In this document: positions 26,416 to 35,287 of the stretch, piece by piece
Numbering within the stretch: position 1 is the stretch's first letter
Layout of the letters: the number at the start of each line of letters is the position of its first letter
Assembly: GCA_023380755.1 (NCBI GenBank)
Contig: JAMCSD010000008.1
Coordinates: 1-64,000, forward strand
Direction: 5' to 3'
Source: Patescibacteria group bacterium
GTDB taxonomy: Bacteria; Patescibacteria; Microgenomatia; UBA12405
DNA: 64,000 nucleotides
The notes under the pieces: model-generated
What the model saw: the letters and a program-made list of their open reading frames with translations, nothing else
The model's database searches: none
What the model was told of the DNA's origin: nothing
Program-made: the position numbers and the translations under genes

Positions 26416-27087
26416 ATGTCAAAATGGATTACTAAGCAAGATATTCTTGATTTAATCAAAGGAAAGCATTTTAAAACCGAAGATGAGTTTCGAGATTTTT
26501 TAGCTCCGCAATTAGTGAAGTTATTGGGCGTAAAAAGCAGCCAGATAGTAACAGAATCAGACACAACAAGCTTTGATTCAACCCTTTCTAATCGGGCCGA
26601 TATTGTAGTAAGAACCGATGATCAATTTCAAAAAGCCATTATCGTAATCGAATTAAAACTCAGAAACAGTATCGAGAAATATAAAAATGGTGATTATTTA
26701 GACGCAGACAAACAGTTACATAAGTATTGCCAAGACACTCGAGCTCCCTACGGAATCTTGCTAACCGACGACTTTTGCGCGATTTATAAAAACAAATACT
26801 TCTCTTACAACCAGAAACCAAAACGAGAGAAAACTAATCGGATACCAAGCGTTGACCGGATTGAAGATACCATGGCTTTTTATGCGCTGCTTGATTTTCT
26901 GTTGTATAAAAAATCGATGAAATATTTATTAATAATGGTCATGGGCTTAGCTACTTGCGGACCTGTTTTTCATGCTGTAACTACTGCTTTTGGATGGACA
27001 GTTACATTAATTTCAGCGTTTATTATTGGGTTAGTAGCAACTGCAGTGCTGGTGGTCTTGGCTCTTGTTTTTAAGATTTTTGATTAA
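26416..27087 (+). CDS. HsdR_N-like nuclease with C-terminal membrane anchor
   Basis: About 223 residues. The N-terminal ~150 form a restriction-endonuclease-like domain of the HsdR_N type: FRDFLAPQLVKLLG, NRADIVV and IIVIELKL (the D and ExK of PD-(D/E)XK), then QLHKYCQDTRAPYGILLTDD. The C-terminus has two tight membrane helices (YLLIMVMGLATCGPVF and LISAFIIGLVATAVLVVLAL). A nuclease tethered to the inner membrane would meet DNA on entry, as in some defence systems. The same frame stays open for 31 codons after the TAA stop. It follows the XRE regulator and precedes the giant membrane protein. Confidence 0.75.
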   Translation: MSKWITKQDILDLIKGKHFKTEDEFRDFLAPQLVKLLGVKSSQIVTESDTTSFDSTLSNRADIVVRTDDQFQKAIIVIELKLRNSIEKYKNGDYLDADKQLHKYCQDTRAPYGILLTDDFCAIYKNKYFSYNQKPKREKTNRIPSVDRIEDTMAFYALLDFLLYKKSMKYLLIMVMGLATCGPVFHAVTTAFGWTVTLISAFIIGLVATAVLVVLALVFKIFD

Positions 27088-27280
27088 ACCTTAATCTCCA
27101 TCGAAATTCGTCGCTCAAAGAAGCTAAGTTTGGAAGTGGTTGATGATAATAATATAGATATTAAAGGGAAATATTGTAACTAACAGAATCATATCTAGGT
27201 TATGATTTAAGATAACTTTGTTTATAGGATAGTAGATTTACTGGACAGGTAGTAAAATACCGATTATATAGGTGGAAACA

Positions 27281-30200
27281 GTGAATATCAATACAATTAA
27301 AGAAAATATTGGCTTTTTATCGATACAGTGCACTAACAACACAATTATTTGTGGATTCTTGCTAATTTTTACAGTTTTGGCATCATTATCTTTATTTATT
27401 TTTACGGTTTTCGCTGTGAAGTTTCTTTTTAAAAAAATAGGTACCCTAAAAAATTATGTCGTTAGATATATGAATAGCTATGGAGACGACAAGCTATGGT
27501 TAGCTACCTTAAAAAGAATAGGAGGATGGAACTTTGGTAAAGTTTTATATTTTGAATATTTACAACAAAAGCTAATTTTTCCAATAAAACAAATATATTA
27601 TCCATCAGCTGTTTCCCTAATATCAACGATTCTCGTTGCCGTAACAATCTTCTTTTTTCCTTTTGGTAATATTGATGGAAAAGAATATTCAACTTATATA
27701 GAAAGTAATTATTATCAAAATTTTTTTACTATTCATGCAGGCATAGGAGCAATAATTTTGGCCTTTCTAATATTAGTTGCTGAATCATCTGATCTGGGTA
27801 AAAATTACAACAAGGCTAGACTGATCCTAAAAGAAACCCTACTATTTCCTTTATCTGTCTTTGAGATATCAAGTCTTTTTCTTTTAATAATTAGTCACAA
27901 TACCTATGCAGGCTACTTAAGTATTCTAATTGTTGGATTATTAACTATATGGGCTATATGTAGCGTAATAAGATTATTTATAAACAGGTACATTTTTCTG
28001 GAAAAGGAAAAGGATCTTGTGAACGATATGTTTTCAAAACGGCTTGATCAGGCAGTAAAGGAACGTATAGCAACAAATACGTTGCTTGAATATTTTGAAA
28101 AATCGAAATATGCGATAGATTATTCATATTTTCGACCATCAAACGAAAACTATAAAGCATTATCTACAACAAAAAGAGGTTTATTGAGTGATGTTCACCT
28201 TAAAAAACTTGAAAGGATATTGTCTGATATTGAGAGAGAAGCAAATTTACTTCATTTGAGCATAAGAAAGGAATCAAAAAAGGAAAAGAAGGCAGACAAA
28301 CTATCAAAACTTGTAAACATTCAAGATAATACGTCCTTATCTTCTGTTGAACTGTCTGTTTTAAAACTTGTGGGAGGTAAGGTAACCGATGATAGTAGCG
28401 AGATTATTTCAATACCTAAAAAACTGTATGAAAACGTAAAATTAAGAAAACGTATCCAAGAATCTTTAGGGTCCATATTTAAAATTACGTCTGAAGACTC
28501 TACCGAGAAGGAAATACGTCTTGAACTTGATGAAACAAAAGACAAAGCGTTCTCAGCAATTCGAGAATCAAAAGTTGGAGTGCTGGGCTCAGTAATGGAG
28601 GTATATGTAGGGCTTATAGGACAGTTTCTAAATACATTTCAAGCATATGGAGGTGGATATACATCTGAGGCGGCAAGAAAAGAGAGAAACTCTTTGTTCG
28701 GCGGATGGCCGTATGTAAGGTGGATAAGAGAAGATCTACATGACATAATTACGGAAGCAATTAGAAGTGAAAATGATAAGTTGGTACGGGAAGTTGCGCA
28801 CATTCCGTCAAAAATAATGTATTTGGCCTATACCAAGAAAGATCATCTAATTTTTCAAGAATTTGCATCTTTTCAATCGATACTTTATTGGGAAACAAAA
28901 AATGTTAAGAACAAAGTTTTAAGAAAATTCCTTATTGATCGTACTTCGAGGTATCTAAAGGAGTTCGTAGATTACCCATTAGTGCGAGATATTGAAAACA
29001 CGGACATTTCTTTGGGCGACATAGCACAAATAAAAGACTTTGTTTTTGAAATATTGCAAAATTATAAGAACCTTTTCAAAATAGCTTTCGATCGCAAGCA
29101 TATTTATACTTTTGAGAAGTTTTTGATCAGTTCTCAGGAGATATTTAAGAGATTTGAACCATCAAAAGGTTATCGGCAGACTGATATAGAATTACGGTTA
29201 AAAGTTCAAGGTATCTCAGACCAACAGAAGCAAGAACTGTCGTTGGAACTTGATAAATTGAAGTTGTTAACAGAAGTGGAAGAAGCAGTAAAACAAAAGA
29301 AAAGAGAGTTAATTTTTGGTATGTCAGCATGGTGTTTACATAAAATTGAGAAAACTGGTTTTAAGGAAGATGAATTGCTAAAAGTGTGGCAAATGTTATT
29401 TAAGTATTTACCTAAAGATTTCGATAGTGCATTTAAAACATATTTATCATCAAGCTCTCGTGATACTCAATCGTTTTGGGGTTGGGACTGGTGGGAGTTG
29501 GAAGAAAAACGAGGTAAAAGTGACGGAGTGTTGTCAACAACAATAGATATTGATGGGAAATTAAATACGTTATTTGCAATATTAATATTAAAGATTGCTA
29601 ACGGAAAAACTGTAGATCAATTCAATGTATCAGGTTTAATTATTCCCAGGGACATAAGTTTTTATTTTGATGGTGAAAATTCAGCTGTAATCTCAATAAT
29701 TAACAAGATAATGTCCAATCAAGCAGAATGGAAGAATATTGTTTCTGCAGAGGAAATAAATGCAAACATTACTGTTAAACAAATATTAGCCATTCTTGTT
29801 CAAAGATGGAAAGATGAAGAAAAAAATAGGTTGATAATGGCCCGTGTAGATCAAGGAAAAGTCCAGGAATTTATTAATAATTTTGTCGATGCTTATGATA
29901 GTGAAATTTGTTTAAGGAGATTGTTGTTAATTAATGGATCTATGTCGAAGACCTTATCTTTCACAAAAAGTAAGAGATATTGGGGTTTTAATGAAATTCA
30001 AGACAAGGAACCTTTTTTAACTTTTGGGGATGTTGATTATGGAGACTGGGGTGAACATTACGGCAGAGGATTGGCAGAAAGTGAGGACAGTATTATTTTC
30101 AAAAAAATCAGGTCAGGTTCCACTAGAGGTAATAAAAGTAATTCTATAACCGAGGCAGTAAACCAAGCGATTAATACACTAAATAGTAATGGATATAAAC

Positions 30201-30706
30201 CAAAAATAATGTTTACTACTTTCCATTTAGGTGAATGGAGGCGAGCTACGTTTAATGAAACTGAGTTTGTGCCAGTATGGAAGGTGACAAATAACGAGTA
30301 TAGTAAAATACCTAACTTCATGGGAATATATAAGTTGAGAAGACGGCAGATACCAATATTTCGTATTTGGTTAAACGAGGGTAAAAAGGAGGTCCCAGAA
30401 GTAATTGTTACTGATCTTAAGAAACATATATTGCTGGATCAACATTATCCCTATTCTAATAAAACAGAACAATTAGATATGTTTCAAAAAGATAATCTTG
30501 CCTTTAAAGTTATTGATCTATCTGATGATTTAAATAAGACTTATAGAAAGAAGCTGATAAAAGATAATCCAAATTGGTTAAGTAGCCAGACAGATAAAGA
30601 GTCTTACCTTAAACAAAAAGTTGTTGTTCATATTAAAGAAAAGTTTAAATTAACTATCCTTGACCGGAAAGCGTCGATTAGGGTATCTATTCCGCATAAT
30701 GATTAG
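27281..30706 (+). CDS. Giant membrane protein (about 1141 residues), unassigned
   Basis: Five or so hydrophobic helices occupy the first 240 residues (for example IICGFLLIFTVLASLSLFIF, AVSLISTILVAVTIFFFPF, IGAIILAFLILVAESSD). A very long, mostly helical cytoplasmic region of about 900 residues follows, with charged coiled-coil-like stretches near residues 300-450 and an aromatic-rich centre (WGWDWWELEEKRG). I see no Walker, nuclease or protease motif. GTG 27281 has an AGGTGG ribosome site six bases upstream; GTG 27272 is an alternative. Its place beside a membrane-anchored nuclease suggests a membrane defence or exclusion complex (inference). Confidence 0.65.
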   Translation: MNINTIKENIGFLSIQCTNNTIICGFLLIFTVLASLSLFIFTVFAVKFLFKKIGTLKNYVVRYMNSYGDDKLWLATLKRIGGWNFGKVLYFEYLQQKLIFPIKQIYYPSAVSLISTILVAVTIFFFPFGNIDGKEYSTYIESNYYQNFFTIHAGIGAIILAFLILVAESSDLGKNYNKARLILKETLLFPLSVFEISSLFLLIISHNTYAGYLSILIVGLLTIWAICSVIRLFINRYIFLEKEKDLVNDMFSKRLDQAVKERIATNTLLEYFEKSKYAIDYSYFRPSNENYKALSTTKRGLLSDVHLKKLERILSDIEREANLLHLSIRKESKKEKKADKLSKLVNIQDNTSLSSVELSVLKLVGGKVTDDSSEIISIPKKLYENVKLRKRIQESLGSIFKITSEDSTEKEIRLELDETKDKAFSAIRESKVGVLGSVMEVYVGLIGQFLNTFQAYGGGYTSEAARKERNSLFGGWPYVRWIREDLHDIITEAIRSENDKLVREVAHIPSKIMYLAYTKKDHLIFQEFASFQSILYWETKNVKNKVLRKFLIDRTSRYLKEFVDYPLVRDIENTDISLGDIAQIKDFVFEILQNYKNLFKIAFDRKHIYTFEKFLISSQEIFKRFEPSKGYRQTDIELRLKVQGISDQQKQELSLELDKLKLLTEVEEAVKQKKRELIFGMSAWCLHKIEKTGFKEDELLKVWQMLFKYLPKDFDSAFKTYLSSSSRDTQSFWGWDWWELEEKRGKSDGVLSTTIDIDGKLNTLFAILILKIANGKTVDQFNVSGLIIPRDISFYFDGENSAVISIINKIMSNQAEWKNIVSAEEINANITVKQILAILVQRWKDEEKNRLIMARVDQGKVQEFINNFVDAYDSEICLRRLLLINGSMSKTLSFTKSKRYWGFNEIQDKEPFLTFGDVDYGDWGEHYGRGLAESEDSIIFKKIRSGSTRGNKSNSITEAVNQAINTLNSNGYKPKIMFTTFHLGEWRRATFNETEFVPVWKVTNNEYSKIPNFMGIYKLRRRQIPIFRIWLNEGKKEVPEVIVTDLKKHILLDQHYPYSNKTEQLDMFQKDNLAFKVIDLSDDLNKTYRKKLIKDNPNWLSSQTDKESYLKQKVVVHIKEKFKLTILDRKASIRVSIPHND

Positions 30707-30735
30707 ATTGAATTTATCGTAGCTAGGTAGTTTCC

Positions 30736-31089
30736 ATCAGCCGATTAAAATGGGCCAGAATGTCCAAAAGGGGTTCATGTGAAAGGGCAGCGCCACGGCT
30801 AGATGGGATACCGAAATTGATAAACTTTTGTAAGTCCTGTTTCTTTAGTTCAAATAATTATTACTATCCTTGTGGGCAGAAGACCGCGAGGGTAAACTTT
30901 TATGAAGGGACTTCGTTTTTGCCTTTTCGGGATAAACGAGCATAAGTTTGTTAATCCAAGGCAGAAAAAGTTCGATAGAAAGTGCATTGGGGACACCAAA
31001 GGTGAGTCATGTTTGGGACTGTTATTAATAGTTTGGTGACACTGGGAAATGCAGTGGTTCGAAAAGGGTTCGACTCCCGATAGGCTGAT
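30736..31089 (+). ncRNA. Possible 354-nt structured RNA with tRNA-like ends (tmRNA-like?)
   Basis: This 422-base gap has no convincing gene but dense pairing. The ends pair exactly: ATCAGCC (30736-30742) with GGCTGAT (31083-31089). Just inside the 3' end is a tRNA-type T arm, GGGTTCGACTCCC. Internally, TATCCTTGTGG pairs with CCGCGAGGGTA with three G-U pairs. TTTTTGCCTT pairs with AAGGCAgAAAAA around a nested GGAT-AAAC/GTTT-ATCC hairpin whose loop contains an in-frame TAA, and CACCAAA pairs with TTTGGTG. Length and order recall tmRNA. However, I find no 5' GGxUUCGAC block, no G3-U70 pair and a weak T stem, so this stays a candidate. Confidence 0.4.
31066..31081 (+). repeat. Right attachment-site copy (16-base direct repeat)
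   Basis: An exact copy, in the same orientation, of GGGTTCGACTCCCGAT from the tRNA-Arg T arm. The following bases (AGGCTG) diverge from the tRNA (GGGCAC). It lies inside the possible structured RNA, so the similarity could instead come from a genuine tRNA-like T arm. The attachment reading is favoured because the left copy abuts the recombinase gene. Confidence 0.55.
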
Positions 31090-31128
31090 CTGAAAAACAG
31101 ATGGGGCTTTAGGCTTTATAATACTTAC

Positions 31129-31650
31129 ATGTGGGAAGATTTTTTATCAGATAACTATCCAAAGCCAACTGTCTTTACGGATACTGCACAAATTTGTCTA
31201 AATGGGGATGTAATAAATGATTCAACAAATAGATCACCTCAGTTAAACAAGAAATTTTGCCCCAAGTGTGGTGAGCCAACTATTACCAAATGTCCAGAAT
31301 GTGGAAAAGAGATTGCTGGTGAAATTCATTATTCTAATGTTTTTGGAGCGCATTCTTTTAAGCGGCCGGCGTTTTGTATTGAATGTGGTAAACCCTACCC
31401 TTGGACGATTAGAAAATTGAAGTCGGTAAAAGAACTAGCCTCTGAGATAGACGAGTTAACTCCAGAAGAGCACAAAACACTAGATAAAAGTATTGATGAA
31501 ATAACAAAAGACGATACACAAGCTCAAGTAGGAGCCATGCGAATTAAAAAAATAATGTCTAGAATTGGAAACGCTGCTAGTGAAATACTCCAAAAGACTA
31601 TTGTTGATGTTGCGAGCGAAACTGCGAAAAAGGTTATTCTTGGAAGATAA
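31129..31650 (+). CDS. DUF2321-like zinc-ribbon protein
   Basis: 173 residues. Three CxxC pairs (FCPKCGEPT, CPECGKE, FCIECGKPYPWT) form paired zinc ribbons, and the closing CGKPYPWT is characteristic of DUF2321. The C-terminal half is helical (LASEIDELTPEEHKTLDKSI). Function unknown. TATAAT (31117-31122) ends six bases before the ATG, giving a leaderless mRNA. It is AT-rich like the element yet lies outside the proposed right repeat, so it is either older cargo or evidence that the boundary is further right. Confidence 0.75.
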   Translation: MWEDFLSDNYPKPTVFTDTAQICLNGDVINDSTNRSPQLNKKFCPKCGEPTITKCPECGKEIAGEIHYSNVFGAHSFKRPAFCIECGKPYPWTIRKLKSVKELASEIDELTPEEHKTLDKSIDEITKDDTQAQVGAMRIKKIMSRIGNAASEILQKTIVDVASETAKKVILGR

Positions 31651-31780
31651 TATATGATTGATATGTGTGTTTCGATTTTTCTACTATATAGGTTTTTTTT
31701 TATAGGCTAGCTTCGTAGTTGGGATTTTATTACTCGAGGGAGTGCTATAATCGGTTGTTTTCTCAATAATTACATGTTTT

Positions 31781-32560
31781 ATGAAAAAAGTTAAAATTAC
31801 ATTCGGGTATTTATATCTTCCACTTATATTTATTGCTACTGGTCTTATATTAAATTATTTTGATAATCAGCTAAAAATTCCATTTATTCGAGGATTTGTA
31901 AATTCAAATTTATTGAACCCTCTTATTACAGTTTTAGTTGGTTCAATTGCGTATGTTTTATATAAAAAGCAAAAAGATGATTATAAAACTGATGCTGCTA
32001 ATGTAATTTTACTTGAAATTGAAAACGCAGAAAAAATGTTGAAAAAGGCATCGGAAAGTTTAGCAATTGGTACTACCAAACTGCATATAGTTCCTGAAAA
32101 GAATTTTGTTATGCAAACTGAAAGTTGGAGCAAATATAGATATCTTTTTGTAAGAGATTTTACCCAAACTGAATGGGATGCAGTTTCTGATTTTTACAAT
32201 AAATGTCATTTATTTGATCAAGCAATTATGGACAATGATTCATATTTAGAAAAAGATATGGACCTAATAAGGGAAAATGCCCACAAATATATAGCTAAAT
32301 TTATTAGTAATTCCGCAATCGAACTTGCATCTGCAAATAATGAAGATACAAACATGAAACAACAAAAAATTGAGAAAATAATGAAGAGTTTGAAGGAAGT
32401 AAGAATTCGTTTTAATGAGTTATACATTGATTCTGAAGATAAATTTCTTTATTCACCTCGCAAAGCGCAAAATGATGCTATTTTTTATATAGAAAATTTA
32501 AATTCTGATTTATCACTAACTACCGTAGGAAAAAAGTTACGAGAATTAGCCGGGTTGTAG
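31781..32560 (+). CDS. Two-helix membrane protein with cytoplasmic helical domain
   Basis: 259 residues. Two N-terminal membrane helices (LYLPLIFIATGLILNYF and NPLITVLVGSIAYVLY) precede a soluble helical domain with no recognised motif (LLEIENAEKMLKKASE, then FTQTEWDAVSDFYNKCHLFD). This architecture is frequent among proteins encoded next to phage-defence genes, but similarity to a named family was not recognised. It is strongly AT-rich; base composition shifts to the chromosomal type within about 30 bases after its stop. Confidence 0.65.
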   Translation: MKKVKITFGYLYLPLIFIATGLILNYFDNQLKIPFIRGFVNSNLLNPLITVLVGSIAYVLYKKQKDDYKTDAANVILLEIENAEKMLKKASESLAIGTTKLHIVPEKNFVMQTESWSKYRYLFVRDFTQTEWDAVSDFYNKCHLFDQAIMDNDSYLEKDMDLIRENAHKYIAKFISNSAIELASANNEDTNMKQQKIEKIMKSLKEVRIRFNELYIDSEDKFLYSPRKAQNDAIFYIENLNSDLSLTTVGKKLRELAGL

Positions 32561-32686
32561 TTTTTGTTTAGATTTAATAGGTTTCAAAATTCATTATTGG
32601 GTTCTTCAAAGGCGACTCGCAACCGTTCCAACCAAGCTAAAGTCTGTCCGAACTGTTGAACTGAAGGCACACTTTTTGTTGACAAG

Positions 32687-33289
32687 CTATTGCTTGGGCA
32701 GCTGGTCGGGAGCGTATTTGCTAAAATCGGATCCCTGAGGGAGGGTTTGGAACAGCTTTTGCAGCTCAGCCGGATCGGCAAACTTGACATTAGACGGGAG
32801 AGCAAGATCGGCAGGCGAAAGAGTAGCAGGCGAACAATGGTAATCATATTTGGCATTAACGTCGACGGAGGAAGATGGACCGGCAGGAGCAGAAGAAGTC
32901 GGAGCCGGGGTAAGAGAAGTATCGAAATCTTGCGGTAATTTCATTTTGATGCCGCTTTCGGGGGCGTTATCCGACCAGGAATATAAAAAAGTACCATCAC
33001 TGATCGCATAGACATTTTGGGTACCTTGGGCGTTAGTAACTTTAGAAGATTCCTTGAATTTTTTGCCCTGGATCAAGAGTTCACCAGTAGTTTTTTCATT
33101 ATTGTCGTTTGATTCCCAAGTACATTTTTGAGCCACACCCGAGGCCAAGAGATCCTTAAGGGACTGGGCTAAGGGCTTGGCAGTGGGAGCCGGAGAATTG
33201 GAAGAAGAGGGGGTGGTAGAGGTAGTTGGTAGTGAACAAGCCGAAAGTAAAAAGGCGGAAACAAGGAGGAGGCCAAGTGAAGTTTTCAT
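32687..33289 (-). CDS. Secreted lipoprotein, unassigned
   Basis: About 200 residues from ATG 33289. A signal peptide (MKTSLGLLLVSAFLLSACS) contains the lipobox LSAC, so it should be lipidated. A serine/proline/threonine linker follows, then a beta-rich domain (CTWESNDNNEKTTGELLIQG and onward) like small candidate-phyla lipoproteins that read LGLSAC-style and carry a two-cysteine domain. Minus-strand TATAAT lies about 16 bases before this start. It diverges from the mannanase-like gene and is the first clearly chromosomal gene right of the element. Confidence 0.75.
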   Translation of the reverse strand: MKTSLGLLLVSAFLLSACSLPTTSTTPSSSNSPAPTAKPLAQSLKDLLASGVAQKCTWESNDNNEKTTGELLIQGKKFKESSKVTNAQGTQNVYAISDGTFLYSWSDNAPESGIKMKLPQDFDTSLTPAPTSSAPAGPSSSVDVNAKYDYHCSPATLSPADLALPSNVKFADPAELQKLFQTLPQGSDFSKYAPDQLPKQ

Positions 33290-33386
33290 CAGATGGTTAA
33301 CTAATATTATAATCATTGTAGCAAGATTAAAACGAGAGGGAAAACTATTGCTTTTGAAAGTGAATGGTAGCTATAATGATGTTAAA

Positions 33387-34772
33387 GTGGCTATTAAAAG
33401 GAAGAAAGTAAAGGGAACCAGAAAGGGGCAATCGTTGTTGATCGGATTAGCATTGTTTGTCATTATGGCGGCCTTGTGGGTGGGATTTTTATACAAAAGA
33501 GAAGGGAAGGTGGAAGGGACCAGCACTAACCAAATTTACTGGGGAGCATATATTGACGGCAGCACTTACGGCCCAGGGTATGGCACCGCTCCCTGGGACA
33601 GCAACACGTGGAATTTATTTGAACAACATGCCGGGAAAAGGGTGTCGATTATTCACTGGGGACAGCCGTGGTATATGTCCACCAGCTGGCCATATGGCTA
33701 CTACCCGTTCGTGGCCGGTCTAGGGACAACAGCCCGGGCCCACGGCGCTATCCCGATGATTGATTGGGGGTCATTTGACCCGGCTTTGGGGGCACAACAA
33801 TCATCCTTTGCATTGCGCAACATTGTTAACGGCGCCAGCTACAGCTATGGGGGACAGACGTTTGATAATTATGTGACTAATTGGGCGAAAGCGGCCAAGG
33901 CCTGGGGGCATCCATTTTTCTTAAGATTTGATTGGGAGATGAACGGCTGGTGGCAATTCCCATGGGCGACAGCCAAAGACCCAAACACGGGGGTAACGAT
34001 CAACAACAACACACCGGCAGACTTTGTCGCTGCCTGGCAACATATCCATAATATTTTTACGAGCGTCGGAGCGACCAATGCCTCGTGGGTATGGTGTCCG
34101 AACATCAGCAGTACATACTCGGTTCCCCTAGCGCAACTTTATCCGGGAGACAATTATGTGGATTGGATTTGCCTGGACGGCTACAACAAGGATGTAAAGT
34201 ATTGGCAAACATTTGCCCAAGTATTTGGGGGAAGCAGTTACAACGGCTACCACAACAGTTATAATGAAATTACCTCGCTGACAACTAAGCCCTTAATGAT
34301 CGGAGAATTCGCCTCGGATGAAGCCGGAGACGGCGGGACAGCCAAGGCGAACTGGATAACGGATGCCTTTTTGACGCAAATGCCAAACTATTTTCCGCGG
34401 ATTAAGGCAGTGGTGTGGTTTAATTGGAACTCGGATAGCGGAAGTTCATATGTAATTGAATCAACGTCAACAGCCCAAAATGCCTTGGCGAGCGCGATAG
34501 CCTCGTCATACTTTGCCACTAATACTTTTGGAAGCCTAAACCAATCACCGATACCGATAATTTCAGTAGCCCTGCCAACAGCCACGGCAACACCGGGGCC
34601 AACGGTGGCAGTAAGCCCGACGACGACACCACAACCACAACCGACGCTGGCACCAACAGCGACACCAACAGTGCAGCCACAACCAATAACCGGAGTGACG
34701 GCGACACCAACGAGCGCCAAGTATTGCTGTAAATGGAACGGGAAAAAGGCCTGTATCAAATGGTGCCAATAA
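33387..34772 (+). CDS. Membrane-anchored GH26 beta-mannanase-like glycosidase
   Basis: About 461 residues. An N-terminal anchor (SLLIGLALFVIMAALWVGFL) leads to a glycoside hydrolase family 26 domain: YWGAYIDGS, FFLRFDWEMNGWW (acid/base glutamate in WEMNG), WICLDGYN and LMIGEFASD (nucleophile glutamate). A proline/threonine linker of about 60 residues leads to a short cysteine-rich tail, YCCKWNGKKACIKWCQ. It probably cuts mannans or related beta-glycans outside the cell. GTG 33387 is chosen because TATAAT (33372-33377) ends nine bases before it. The tail may be a disulfide knot or wall anchor. Confidence 0.85.
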   Translation: MAIKRKKVKGTRKGQSLLIGLALFVIMAALWVGFLYKREGKVEGTSTNQIYWGAYIDGSTYGPGYGTAPWDSNTWNLFEQHAGKRVSIIHWGQPWYMSTSWPYGYYPFVAGLGTTARAHGAIPMIDWGSFDPALGAQQSSFALRNIVNGASYSYGGQTFDNYVTNWAKAAKAWGHPFFLRFDWEMNGWWQFPWATAKDPNTGVTINNNTPADFVAAWQHIHNIFTSVGATNASWVWCPNISSTYSVPLAQLYPGDNYVDWICLDGYNKDVKYWQTFAQVFGGSSYNGYHNSYNEITSLTTKPLMIGEFASDEAGDGGTAKANWITDAFLTQMPNYFPRIKAVVWFNWNSDSGSSYVIESTSTAQNALASAIASSYFATNTFGSLNQSPIPIISVALPTATATPGPTVAVSPTTTPQPQPTLAPTATPTVQPQPITGVTATPTSAKYCCKWNGKKACIKWCQ

Positions 34773-34798
34773 GGCAAAAGACTGGTAAAATCTAACGC

Positions 34799-35287
34799 AT
34801 GGATGAAAAGCTGACAAAAATAAAAGAGGACCTCTATTATGACGAACGGTCAGCGGGAGGGATAGTGTTTAAGCGGGAGAACGGCCAGGTCAGGTGGCTT
34901 CTGATTAAAGTGATGGCCAGCAGCCGATACCGAAACCGCCACGGCCAACGAATGGTTTATAAGTTTCCCAAAGGACATTTAAAAAGCGGAGAGTTTTTAA
35001 AAACAGCCGCGCTGCGGGAAGCCGAAGAAGAAGGCAAGGTGAAGGCAGAAATTGTGGCCAAGATAGGGTCGAACAACTATGTTTTTTATGACAAATTGAA
35101 GAAAAGAAAAATCATTAAAAAGGTGACTTTCTTTTTAATGGAATACCGGGGGCAAAGCGACAGCCGATACACAGATGCGGAAATGATTGTGGGCCGGGAG
35201 TGGCTCAGTTACGAACAGGCCAATTTGGCCCTGGCTTACGACTCAGAAAAAGTTCTCCTAAAAAAAGCAAAAATGAGGCTGAAATAA
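34799..35287 (+). CDS. NUDIX hydrolase
   Basis: 162 residues. The NUDIX box is complete: GHLKSGEFLKTAALREAEEE followed by G, which binds the metal and pyrophosphate. FPKGH before it is typical of diadenosine-polyphosphate and nucleotide-sanitising members. TAAAAT ends seven bases before the ATG. The next gene starts directly after its stop, so the two form an operon. Confidence 0.9.
   Translation: MDEKLTKIKEDLYYDERSAGGIVFKRENGQVRWLLIKVMASSRYRNRHGQRMVYKFPKGHLKSGEFLKTAALREAEEEGKVKAEIVAKIGSNNYVFYDKLKKRKIIKKVTFFLMEYRGQSDSRYTDAEMIVGREWLSYEQANLALAYDSEKVLLKKAKMRLK

Larger units (their letters stand above)
2874..31081. mobile_element. Integrated conjugative-type element at tRNA-Arg
   Basis: About 28.2 kb bounded by the 16-base direct repeats. 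It contains a serine recombinase at the tRNA-proximal end, a nearly complete gram-positive-style type IV secretion gene set, and a cargo block of nucleases, helicase and small regulators. The DNA is visibly more AT-rich than both flanks. No relaxase was recognised, so transfer may use an unusual initiator or the element may need help. Composition stays AT-rich to about 32580, so the true right end may lie there instead of 31081. Confidence 0.7.

Noticed and set aside
30760..30945. 61-codon open frame in the right-border gap
   Set aside because: It runs through dense RNA-like pairing, has no ribosome site or protein-like features, and is better explained by the structured RNA.
30736..31089. 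Firm tmRNA (ssrA) call
   Set aside because: The 5' conserved block, the G-U pair for alanine charging and a sound T stem are missing; it is kept only as a candidate RNA.
32584..32856. Minus-strand 90-codon frame overlapping the lipoprotein gene
   Set aside because: Most of it is another frame of the lipoprotein coding region; the free 3' part is too short to support.
34388..34817. Minus-strand frames rich in valine, glycine or cysteine opposite the GH26 tail
   Set aside because: They are antisense images of the repetitive linker in the GH26 gene.
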